The notes beneath the pieces are model-generated. The model made no database searches, was not told the DNA's origin, and saw only the letters and a program-made list of their open reading frames with translations. This document shows positions 55,641 through 64,000 of a stretch of 64,000 nt of DNA, piece after piece. Each line of letters opens with the position of its first letter. Within the stretch, counting starts at the first letter, position 1. This stretch comes from Apoderus coryli (taxonomy: Eukaryota > Arthropoda > Insecta > Coleoptera > Attelabidae). Made by a program: the position numbers and the translations under genes. The stretch spans positions 9,344,869-9,408,868 of the forward strand of contig OU452209.1 of NCBI GenBank assembly GCA_911728435.2, in the 5' to 3' direction.

Positions 55641-57349
55641 ATGGCAACAGCAGGAACAATTACTGACAAAATAAATAAAGCTGCACTTAAACGTACAGTG
55701 GCTTTTAATCGATTGCAAGAAACATATAATTATGTTGTAGCGCTGGGTGATGATGCACATGCTTCAATATTTTTGGCTAGAGCAGAAAATATAAGTGATG
55801 CTTACGATGATTTTTATGAGAATCATAATGTTGTTATTTCTTTATTGACAGGTGAGGGTGAGGCCTTTGATACCCATGATGACGTGCGGAAATCGGCCGA
55901 TGAACTTTTTTATTACATAAAAGCAAAACGAATTAAGTTTGAAAAACAAGAACAACTGCAACTTAATGCTAGTACTTCTTCAACAGATTTTAATGGTAGA
56001 ACTTCAAATTTAAAACTTCCCAAAATCTCTATACCCGTTTTTGATGGCAATTTTAAAAGTTGGCCGTCATTTTTCGATCTATATAATTCGTTAGTTCACA
56101 ATAACTGTACTTTGTCAAAAATTGAAAAGTTTCAATATCTTTTAACCTCGCTGGCGGGAGATGCTTTGAGTTTAGTGAAGGTTTTGCCAGTTTTGGACTC
56201 TAACTATGATATAGCTTATGCCACATTAAAGAAACGATATCAGAACAAAAGGCTATTGGCTACAGGGTATTATAACGAAATTTGTAATACACCTGTGTTA
56301 CAGAGAGTTACAGCTAAAGACTTACGTAATCTTATCGATACTTTTTCGGAGAATATTTCTGCTCTAAATGCCCTTGACTTCGATACCGATTCTTGGGATT
56401 TCTTATTATTCAACATGCTTCTACGGAAGTTAGATTCAAAATTAAGAACACAGTTTGAGGTTGAGCATAGCAGTCTAGAACTTCCTAAGTATTTTAACTT
56501 AACAACATTTTTAGAAAATCAATGTAAAGCTTTGGAATCAATGCAGCTCTCATCCTCAACGCCTATTAAGTCAAAACAAAATTCATTCATTCGAATTTTT
56601 CAAAACAAACGCCTACATCTGTTTTACATATCAGCACATCGAATGCACATTGTTCAAACACTGCAGATTCAGAGCGCCCTGTTAAAAAAAGGTGTATTCT
56701 CTGCTCATCAACACATGACATTTATCGCTGTCCTAATTTTTTATCCAAGTCGCCCTCTGCACGGTTTTCTTTGATTAAGCAACACAAATACTGTGTTAAT
56801 TGTTTAAATTCTCCGCATTCTCTTAAAAATTGTCGTTCTGTCTCGAAGTGTCGCATTCGTAATGCTCCACATCATACATTGCTTCATTTTAATGAAAATA
56901 CAAGCAATAAGGATATTTCTAGAAATACTTCGAATACTGAGCGGGACTGTCAAAATTCGGAACCTGTACAGGCTTCAGTTTTGCAGTCATCTTCACAGGA
57001 TATACCACCGTCTTTAAGTGCTTTAGCCAGCTCCTTACAACCGACTGCAAGCACTGTATTGCTATCTACGGCTGAGATAGATATTCTTGACTGTCGTGGT
57101 AATTTCCAAAGAGTTCGTGCTTTGCTTGATTCAGCAAGCATGGCTAATTTTATATCCGAGCGCTGTTCTAAGCGACTGGGGCTTCGCAGAAAACCTTTCT
57201 CTATACCTATTGAAGGATTAAATAGTATGACGTGCGGTTCAACTAAGGTATTACACATTGTCAAATTAAGTCTAAATATAGTTTGCAATCTATATTTTCC
57301 TTTAACGCTATTATCCTGCCGCAAGTATGTTCTGATTTGCCAAAAGTAA
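55641..57349 (+). pseudogene. BEL/Pao gag and protease
   Basis: ATG at 55641 (MATAGTITDKINKAALKR). Residues ~125-290 match the Pao gag core (LPKISIPVFDGNFKSWPSF, KFQYLLTSLAGDAL, YATLKKRY). A one-base frameshift near 56590 separates gag from its Cys-rich part, which continues in the frame of 56771-57349: KYCVNCLNSPHSLKNC then SKCRIRNAPHHTLLH, zinc-binding. The protease follows with VRALLDSASMANFISE, where the DTG-type site reads DSA as in many Pao elements, and SIPIEGLNSM. A second frameshift near 57290 moves into the pol frame. Confidence 0.8.
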
Positions 57350-59859
57350 ATGTAAGTATCGGTGGCTGGTCTCATATCCAGGGTTTACAATTGGCAGATG
57401 ACAATTTTCATATTTCAGCACCTATTGATCTTCTAATTGGTGCCGAAATTTTACCCTATATTACTAGATCGGGTAAGCTAATGGGTAAGATGAATGAACC
57501 TGTGGCGCTCGAGACGGCATTTGGATGGATTCTTCAGGGTAGGGTTGCTGTTCCACAACCTGATACTCATCTTTTTAGTTGTCATACCTCGCTAAGTTCT
57601 ACCGATACGACCGTAGATATAGTTTTACAGAAATTTTGGGAACTTGAGCAAATCAAGTCAGCTCCAAAACTTTCTACTGATGAAATTAAATGTGAAGAGA
57701 TTTTTCAAACTTCATATTATCGCCTTGACACTGGTCGCTTTGTCGTTCCCTTACCGTTTCGTCACGATAAACCTATTTTTGAGAATACATACTCAAATGC
57801 TTATCGTAGGTTTTGCCTTTTGGAATCTCGCTTCCGAAAGCAACCTTCTCTAAAGGTAGCTTATCATGCATTTATGCAAGATTATTTAGATCAGGGTTTT
57901 ATGTCACTCGTTCCCATTTCTGAACAAAAATCAGAATCAGCATTTTACCTGCCTCATCACTGCGTGCTTAAACCAGACAGCTTATCAACTAAGTTGCGTG
58001 TGGTATTCGATGCAAGTGCAAAAGATTCGTCTGGTATTTCGCTCAATCATACATTGTTGCCAGGCCCCAAGCTTCAGCACGATATCTCGGAAATATTACT
58101 TATCTTTCGCTATTATAAAGTGGTTTTTATATGCGATATTAAACAAATGTATCTGAACATTCTTTTACAGCCTCAGGACAGGGACTATCAGAGGATATTG
58201 TGGCGATTTTCTGATGATGCTACGCTGGACGAATACCGACTGAATAGCGTGACTTTCGGAGTAGTATCATCACCATATTTGGCTATCCGCACCCTTCAGG
58301 AACTGTCCCGCTTAGAAAAAACAAATTTTCCTAAAGCATCGGATGTATTGGAAAACAATATTTATGTGGATGACATTGTGACAGGTTGTGACAATGTTGA
58401 TTCGGCGTTATTCTTGCAAAAGGAACTTATTGAGTTCCTAAAAAGGGGAAATTTTGAACTTAGAAAGTGGGCTAGTAACTGTCCTGCTCTGCTAAAAACT
58501 GTACCTTTAGCAAGTAGTCAAATGATTTTGATTTTTGACAAGGAAGGTCCTCACTTTTTAAAGGTTCTGGGCCTACAGTGGGACTCCAACGCCGATCAAT
58601 TTTCATATTCTTGTATCCCTCTTTCACGTCCGTGTACAAAAAGACACATTTTATCAGAGATCGCGCGGATATACGACCGCATAGGATTTTTGACTCCACT
58701 TGGAATGAAAGCCAAGCTCTTTATGCAGCATTTGTGGTCACTTAAGATAGAATGGGATAGTACACCACCTGATTATATTGCATCTGCTTGGAAAAAGTTT
58801 ATAGGTCAATTTTCTGAACTGTCAAAGGTAAAACTTGATCGTCATGCTTTTTTCGACATTTGTTCGCGAATCGAACTACATGGTTTTTGTGACGCCTCAC
58901 TTTCTGGTTTTGCTGCTGTCGTCTACGTGAAAGTTTTTGATCTTAATGGATCTAGTAAAGTGCAACTTTTAGCGGGACGCAGTCGTGTAGCGCCACTTAA
59001 AACACAACAATCTCTTCCCAGACTTGAATTGCTTGGAGCGGTTCTTTTGTCTGACCTCATTCTCTTTATCAAAACTACATATTCAAAACTCTTTTCTTTC
59101 GATAATATTCACGCTTGGACTGATAGTCGGGTTGTTTTAGCGTGGTTGTCCTCTCCAGCACAACGTTGGAAGATTTTCGTGGCAAACCGAGTCGCGCATA
59201 TTCAAGAAATTTTACCAGTCCAGTCATGACATTATGTACCTTCAGGTGACAATCCTGCTGACTGTGCTTCTAGGGGCTTGTTTCCTGCTGAATTGATTAA
59301 TCACACTCTTTGGTGGTGCGGTCCAGGTTGGTTGCGGGAGCATCCTCAGGAGTGGCCGGAGCAGGCTCCAGTAAGGTTGACGGACATTCCCGAATATATT
59401 CAGGAAGAAAAACCTGCAATTCTTAGTTCTTTAGTTACAGAAACTTCAGATAATATAATTTCATTTTTATTACACAGATTTTCGTCTCTTAAAAGAATTA
59501 TTCGTATTCTAGCTTATATACGAAGATTTTTTGCAAGTACCCGATGCCGGGCGGATCGGACATATGGCGTTCTTACTCCTTCCGAACTCTCTCAATCCTC
59601 TTTGGTGATAATAAAGTTTGTTCAACAAGAAAGTTTCGATGATATTTTTAGACTTATTAAAAGTAATAAATTGTTGCCGAAGCCCCTACGAAAACTTGCC
59701 GTTTTTTATTGATCGAGAGGGTCTTCTTAGGGTGGGTGGTAGGCTAAGAAATTCTCAATTAGTTTTTGATATAAAGCACCCTATTTTGCTTCCGAAAGAA
59801 CACAGATATACTATTAGCAGAGTGCTTATTTGCAGTAAAGTTAAGTTACTAATGTTGAC
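57283..59859 (+). pseudogene. BEL/Pao pol: RT, RNase H, integrase N terminus
   Basis: After the protease tail (DLLIGAEILPYI, ETAFGWILQGRV): RT with LRVVFDASAKDSSG, VVFICDIKQMYLNI (first Asp), LNSVTFGVVSSPYLA and NIYVDDIVTG (YVDD box). RNase H follows with HGFCDASLSGFAAVVY, LPRLELLGAVLLS and AWTDSRVVLAWL. A TGA at 59227-59229 interrupts QS*HYVPSGDNPADCASRG. Downstream is a WWCGPGWL block and, after a frameshift near 59690, the integrase start DREGLLRVGGRLRNS and HPILLPKEHRYT. Coding is then cut by the copia LTR at 59860. Confidence 0.85.
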
Positions 59860-59967
59860 TGTTTAGAATAATTTATTGACAACTTATATTAGCATACAAC
59901 TTATTAAAAATATAATATCACATAACATATACAGTGTGTATTACAATATACAGTGTGTATTCTAACA
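59860..59967 (-). repeat. 3' LTR of the copia element (108 bp)
   Basis: Minus strand begins TGTTAGAATACAC and ends TATTCTAAACA. Contains a doubled ATACACACTGTATAT word. Unusually short LTR. Flank TTGAC (59855-59859) may be the target duplication; partner not visible. Confidence 0.8.
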
Positions 59968-59977
59968 CCCCCACTTT
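59968..59977 (-). other. Polypurine tract of the copia element
   Basis: AAAGTGGGGG directly upstream of the LTR start (TGTTAG) on the minus strand, overlapping the polyprotein stop codon. It would prime plus-strand synthesis. Confidence 0.75.
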
Positions 59978-62900
59978 ATGTGATATTACTACACAGTCCT
60001 AATTGCTTCACAAATTTTGAAAACTTTTCATTACACAAAGGTTTCGTGAGTATGTCAGCTGTCATATCATTAGTACCAGTCGAAACAATTTTGATTTCTT
60101 CGTTGTCTTGTTTCTCTCTCACGAAATGATGTCTTAGGTCTATGTGCTTAGTTCTAGGGCGAAACGCTGCATCTTTACTGAGATCAACAGCTCCTTTATT
60201 ATCACAAAATATTTGGACTGGAGCATTCGTTCGTAGACCTATCTCTTGCAATATATTTCGGAGGAATATAGCCTCTTGTGTAGTAAAACTTAATGCCATA
60301 TATTCCGCTTCAGTTGTGGATAGAGCAACAGTTGCTTGTTTTTTTGAGCACCAACTGATTGCACCCCCACAAGAGGCAAATACATATCCAGTAGTCGACC
60401 TTCGATCATCCACATTGCCAGCCCAGTCAGAGTCACTAAAACCACGTATGTCATCTTCAATCCGTTTAAAAGTTAATTTAAAATTTTTGGACCCCTTTAA
60501 GTAGCGCAAAGCTCTTTTGGCAGCTATCCAGTGCACTCGTCCCGGATTCTGATTATATCTTGATAAAACCCCCACTGCATACGAAATGTCTGGTCTAGTA
60601 CACTGTGCAGCATACATTATGCTCCCAATGGCTTCCTGGTACGGTATCTTGGACATTTCTTCTTTTTCTCGTTCGTCTTTTGGTTGCATATCTTTTGTTA
60701 ATTTTTGATTTGGATCAAACGGAGTCTGTACAGGTTTGCAGTCATGCATCCCAAATCTTTGTAACAATTCATTTATATATTTTTCTTGATCAACCGTAAT
60801 TGTTCCTTCAGCTCTATTTCTCATAATTCTCATTCCCAAACAATAATGAGCTTCTCCCATATCTTTCATTTTGAACCTTCTCATGAGTGCGGATTTTATA
60901 TCTGCTTTTTCACCTTGATTATTTGAGAAAATGAGTAAGTCATCTACATATGCTGCGATGACGACGAGACTCTCTCCATTCTGTTTAAAATAAATACACG
61001 GATCAAGTTTGGATTGTTTGAACTTGAATTGTTTAATTGCAGAGTCCAACTCTTTATTCCAAACACGGCTCGCTTGCTTTAAACCATACAATCCCTTTAA
61101 TAATCGACAGTATGTTTGATCAGGTAACTGCATATAAATCTCTTCTGAAATTTTTGGATTTAGAAATGCAGTTACTACATCCATTTGATCAACATCCCAA
61201 TCAAATTTAGCTGCTAGCGACAAAAGAAGTCTGATTGAACTATAACGGACTACTGGTGAATAGGTCTCTTCGTAGTCTAAACCTGGTCGTTGAGAGTACC
61301 CCTTCGCAACCAAACGAGCTTTGTAGCGTTCGATATCTCCGTTGTGGTTCAATTTTCTTTTGATTGTCCATTTACATTTAATTGCTTGTTTACCTGGGGG
61401 TAAGTCACATAACTTCCATGTTCCATTTTCCGCATGTGCCTTAATTTCTTCATCCATAGCCTTTTTCCACTCATCCCGTTCTTCAGAATTCAATGCTTCC
61501 TCAGAAGTTTTAGGTTCTAGCATATTTAAGAATGCTTCACAGACAAAATTCTCATTAAAAATATTTTTGTTCGGCTTAGAAATTCGAGTGGTCCTGCGGC
61601 GTTCACTTTCTGGTAACTCGCCAGTTGATTCTGTGTCTTCTACACTTTTGTCAATTTTGATATCATGTTCTGATCTGCTTTCTTCGATTTCTATTTCTTC
61701 TGCCTCAGGATATTGTTGCTGTTGTTCTTTCCCCCCTTCAACAGTATTTTCGATAACTTCTAAATAGTGTTGAACTTCCTCTGGGAACAATTGATCAATA
61801 TTTAGCTGCGAAGAAATACCAGAATCGTCTTTTGTTTGAAATACATACTCATCTTCATAAAACGTCGCGTCTCTGGAAATTTTCAGTTTCTTTGTTTTTG
61901 GATGGATAAATCTGAAGCCTTTCGAACATTCGCTGTACCCAACGAAAATATATTCTTCTGCTTTTCTATCAAATTTCTTGCGATTTTCTTTAGGTATATG
62001 TATCAGTGCTTTACAACCAAACACATGAAAGTATGAGACGGTTGGTTTCTTATTTGACCAGATTTCTTCAGGTGTAGAATTTTTCAGTGCTTTTGTAGGG
62101 GCTCTGTTTTTCAAGTAGACGGCCGTATTTATCGCTTCTGCCCAAAACTCAGTAGGTAGTGATGACTCAATTAACATGGTTCGTGCATATTCGACTAACG
62201 TTCTGTTGAGTCTTTCAGCTACTCCGTTCTGCTGAGGTGAATATGGTACAGTTTTCTGATGATGTATTCCGTATTTTTTTAGGATACTCGAAAATCTATT
62301 GTTCACATATTCAGTGCCATTGTCTGTTCTGATGCACTTGATACGATGACCAGTTTGATTTTCTACAAAATGTCTGTATTCTAAAAATTTATCTGCGAAT
62401 TCATCTTTTGATTTAAGCATATAAACAAATGTCATTCTTGAAAAATCATCAGTGAAAGTCAAAAAATATTTTGCTCTACCTAGTGAATTTGTTTGCATTG
62501 GACCACACAAATCGGAGTGAACCAATTCAAGTAAACAACTGGAACGATTATTTTCAATGCTTCTGAATGGTGATCTGCTTAATTTTCCTTGAACACATAC
62601 TTTACATCGATTGTTTTCCGCATTTAAATCAGTAAATTGAAGACCCGTTACTAGATTTCGTAATATTTTCATACTTGCTGGATTTAAATGTCCAAGACGA
62701 CGATGCCATAAGTTGTAGTTCTTATTATTCGCGGAATTTGCTTGAAGTATAGACTGATTTAGCTGATACATTCCATTTAATTCAGTGCCTGTTGCTAAAA
62801 TATCTTCTTGCTTCAAGTAAATATTTTTCTCAGAAATTCGACAACCATTTTTCTTGTCAAAAATTACCGTTTTTCCTGTGCTTACAATTTTGCTCACTGA

Positions 62901-63956
62901 CAGTAAATTTAGCTTTATTTCAGGAGCTAGTATAACATCTTTAATTGTAGCAATCCGCGTGTTCGGTAAACTAATTTCTACTTCGCCTTGACCAATACAT
63001 TTCAAATTTTCTCCATTTGCGACAGCCAATTCTCTGTCACTAATGTACTGAAAATTTTGAATCAAATTTTTACTATTAGTAAAATGAGCTGTGGCACCAG
63101 AATCAATGTACCATTGGTCTTTCTTTGACTGGAAGTCTTCACACGCCATAGCAAAGTTTGCTTCAGGCTTTCTTTTTGGTTTTGGACAAACATTCGCTTT
63201 ATGACTGTATTCATTACATTTGTAACAGCGTGGACTCTTAAATTTGCTATGAGTTTTCTTACCATATCGATATTTTCCTGAAAATGCGGCTTCTTCTGAA
63301 TTTGTTTTCTGATTATTACTTAAATTTTGAATATTTTCTTGAAGTAATAAATTTTTAACAAATTCTGTCGTTGTGGTCTGTTTAGAGCCTTGTATACCCA
63401 TGATTAGAGGTCTGTATTCATTTGGTAAACCGCCTAAAATAATCCCACCAACAACATGATCTTTAAAGGGTTCGCCTATATTTTCTAGCTGTTCGGCAAT
63501 TTTAATTATTCCACTTACATAAGCTTGCATAGATGAACACGTTTCAAATTTTTTTCTAAATAAACTTGAATATAATCCAACTAACCTTACGATTCCAGAA
63601 TCCTCATACGCTCTTTGTAAATTTAACCAAGCTTCGGCTGAAGTTTTTGCTTTTCTCGTTTCTGACGCAGCATTCGGTTTAAGAGAAAGATTAATTTTTG
63701 CAAGAGCACGTTGATCTAATTCAGGATTTACTTCTTGATTAGGTTTTGGTTCAACACAACACCAGAGTCCAGCATCAATAAAAAAATTTTTCATCCAAAA
63801 TTTCCATTCAGTATAATTAGTATTTCCTTCTAAATGTTTAAGTTCAGATAAACCGCCAACTGATGTACTAATTATAGTGGACTTATTTGTGTTCCTACCT
63901 TCAAGTTGTCTTCTTAAATCCTCAATTTGTTGTTGTAATTCTTCAGTAGTCGTCAC
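59976..63956 (-). CDS. Copia Gag-Pol polyprotein (1,326 residues, intact)
   Basis: No stop or frameshift. Order: coiled-coil start (EELQQQIEDLRRQLEG), gag (to ~235), zinc knuckle CYKCNEYSHKANVC (C244, C247, H252, C257), protease WYIDSGATAHFT (D285), GAG-pre-integrase LWHRRLGHLNPASM (~420), integrase with CKVCVQGKLS, ELVHSDLCGPM, FTDDFSR, DNGTEYV and SPQQNGVAERLNRT (the D-D-E core), RT with WKLCDLPPGKQAIKCKW, VDQMDVVTAFLN and the catalytic YVDDLLIFSN, and RNase H with GFSDSDWAGN, LSTTEAEYMAL and KHIDLRHHFVREK. It ends a few bases before the LTR. Domain order integrase-before-RT defines Ty1/copia. All key residues are present, so this copy may be competent if its LTRs are intact. Confidence 0.95.
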   Translation of the reverse strand: MTTTEELQQQIEDLRRQLEGRNTNKSTIISTSVGGLSELKHLEGNTNYTEWKFWMKNFFIDAGLWCCVEPKPNQEVNPELDQRALAKINLSLKPNAASETRKAKTSAEAWLNLQRAYEDSGIVRLVGLYSSLFRKKFETCSSMQAYVSGIIKIAEQLENIGEPFKDHVVGGIILGGLPNEYRPLIMGIQGSKQTTTTEFVKNLLLQENIQNLSNNQKTNSEEAAFSGKYRYGKKTHSKFKSPRCYKCNEYSHKANVCPKPKRKPEANFAMACEDFQSKKDQWYIDSGATAHFTNSKNLIQNFQYISDRELAVANGENLKCIGQGEVEISLPNTRIATIKDVILAPEIKLNLLSVSKIVSTGKTVIFDKKNGCRISEKNIYLKQEDILATGTELNGMYQLNQSILQANSANNKNYNLWHRRLGHLNPASMKILRNLVTGLQFTDLNAENNRCKVCVQGKLSRSPFRSIENNRSSCLLELVHSDLCGPMQTNSLGRAKYFLTFTDDFSRMTFVYMLKSKDEFADKFLEYRHFVENQTGHRIKCIRTDNGTEYVNNRFSSILKKYGIHHQKTVPYSPQQNGVAERLNRTLVEYARTMLIESSLPTEFWAEAINTAVYLKNRAPTKALKNSTPEEIWSNKKPTVSYFHVFGCKALIHIPKENRKKFDRKAEEYIFVGYSECSKGFRFIHPKTKKLKISRDATFYEDEYVFQTKDDSGISSQLNIDQLFPEEVQHYLEVIENTVEGGKEQQQQYPEAEEIEIEESRSEHDIKIDKSVEDTESTGELPESERRRTTRISKPNKNIFNENFVCEAFLNMLEPKTSEEALNSEERDEWKKAMDEEIKAHAENGTWKLCDLPPGKQAIKCKWTIKRKLNHNGDIERYKARLVAKGYSQRPGLDYEETYSPVVRYSSIRLLLSLAAKFDWDVDQMDVVTAFLNPKISEEIYMQLPDQTYCRLLKGLYGLKQASRVWNKELDSAIKQFKFKQSKLDPCIYFKQNGESLVVIAAYVDDLLIFSNNQGEKADIKSALMRRFKMKDMGEAHYCLGMRIMRNRAEGTITVDQEKYINELLQRFGMHDCKPVQTPFDPNQKLTKDMQPKDEREKEEMSKIPYQEAIGSIMYAAQCTRPDISYAVGVLSRYNQNPGRVHWIAAKRALRYLKGSKNFKLTFKRIEDDIRGFSDSDWAGNVDDRRSTTGYVFASCGGAISWCSKKQATVALSTTEAEYMALSFTTQEAIFLRNILQEIGLRTNAPVQIFCDNKGAVDLSKDAAFRPRTKHIDLRHHFVREKQDNEEIKIVSTGTNDMTADILTKPLCNEKFSKFVKQLGLCSNIT

Positions 63957-64000
63957 TTTTCAGAAAAAAAATTTGTCACTTTTTGATCGGAACTGTCAAA

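Larger units (their letters stand above)
55641..59859 (+). mobile_element. BEL/Pao LTR retrotransposon, 3' part cut by a copia insertion
   Basis: Gag, aspartic protease, RT, RNase H and the beginning of integrase in BEL/Pao order on the plus strand. Frameshifts near 56590, 57290 and 59690 and a TGA at 59227 make it defective. The integrase is interrupted at 59859/59860 by the LTR of the copia element; the remainder would be beyond the window. Confidence 0.85.
59860..64000 (-). mobile_element. Ty1/copia LTR retrotransposon, coding-intact
   Basis: Minus strand. 3' LTR at 59860-59967, polypurine tract AAAGTGGGGG at 59968-59977, a single uninterrupted polyprotein, then ~44 bp of leader at the window edge. 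The 5' LTR is beyond 64000. Inserted in the BEL/Pao integrase, so younger than it. Confidence 0.9.

Overview
This window is AT-rich eukaryotic DNA, almost certainly from an insect, and consists almost entirely of transposable elements (TEs) in various states of decay. I found no convincing host gene, rRNA or CRISPR. The case for an insect is the TE repertoire: Penelope-like elements, P element, rosa-like DD41D mariner, BEL/Pao, Ty3/gypsy, Ty1/copia and a foldback MULE, together with short introns in the P-type THAP gene. The species cannot be named from sequence alone.

Layout. 1-2710: 5' part of a gypsy element (minus strand) with its 351-bp LTR. 2801-3936: decayed mariner-like element. 4070-5446: a dispersed repeat that returns, split and inverted, at 21080-21337 plus 38266-39330. 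5479-14549: three Penelope-like elements in a row, each bounded by inverted end segments and separated by (TA)n tracts; the third is a near-perfect palindrome with 1.9-kb arms. 14600-21080: mostly non-coding debris with mariner relics and islands of a recurring GACGCCC/GATGCCC word. 21338-38265: a 16.9-kb foldback DNA transposon, the centrepiece. 39331-43200: GC-word island, tandem tRNA-derived SINE units and two Penelope-like relics. 43445-50758: a mariner-like element with ~350-bp inverted ends, interrupted by a ~1.4-kb unclassified insert which is itself interrupted by a 2.9-kb P-like element. 51742-52984: a DD41D mariner. 53.1-53.9 kb: tRNA-derived pieces and a PHD-finger transposase relic. 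55641-59859: a BEL/Pao element cut by a full-coding copia element (59860 to beyond 64000).

The 16.9-kb element is the most interesting object. It has perfect 9-bp target duplications (AACTCTCCT), ~330-bp unique terminal inverted repeats, and subterminal inverted arrays of a ~157-bp satellite built as an alternating two-monomer higher-order repeat. Its central minus-strand genes encode a MULE-type DDE transposase (D329, D402, CxxH, E620) fused to a PHD finger and a YqaJ/lambda-exonuclease-type nuclease, then a Ulp1-type cysteine protease fused to a second PHD-like finger. The three reading frames are separated only by one homopolymer base and one in-frame TGA, so the ancestor may have made one ~1.45-kDa-residue-scale polyprotein (about 1,450 residues). 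An uninserted copy of its target is present at 5224-5232 in the same window, which confirms the boundaries. The layout resembles Drosophila FB/NOF foldback elements; that family link is inference.

A second theme is that each Penelope-like 3' end carries a hammerhead-ribozyme-like core (CTGAWGA, stem II, GAAA) on the sense strand, and several share a short AGTRGTGACAGCC word upstream of it.
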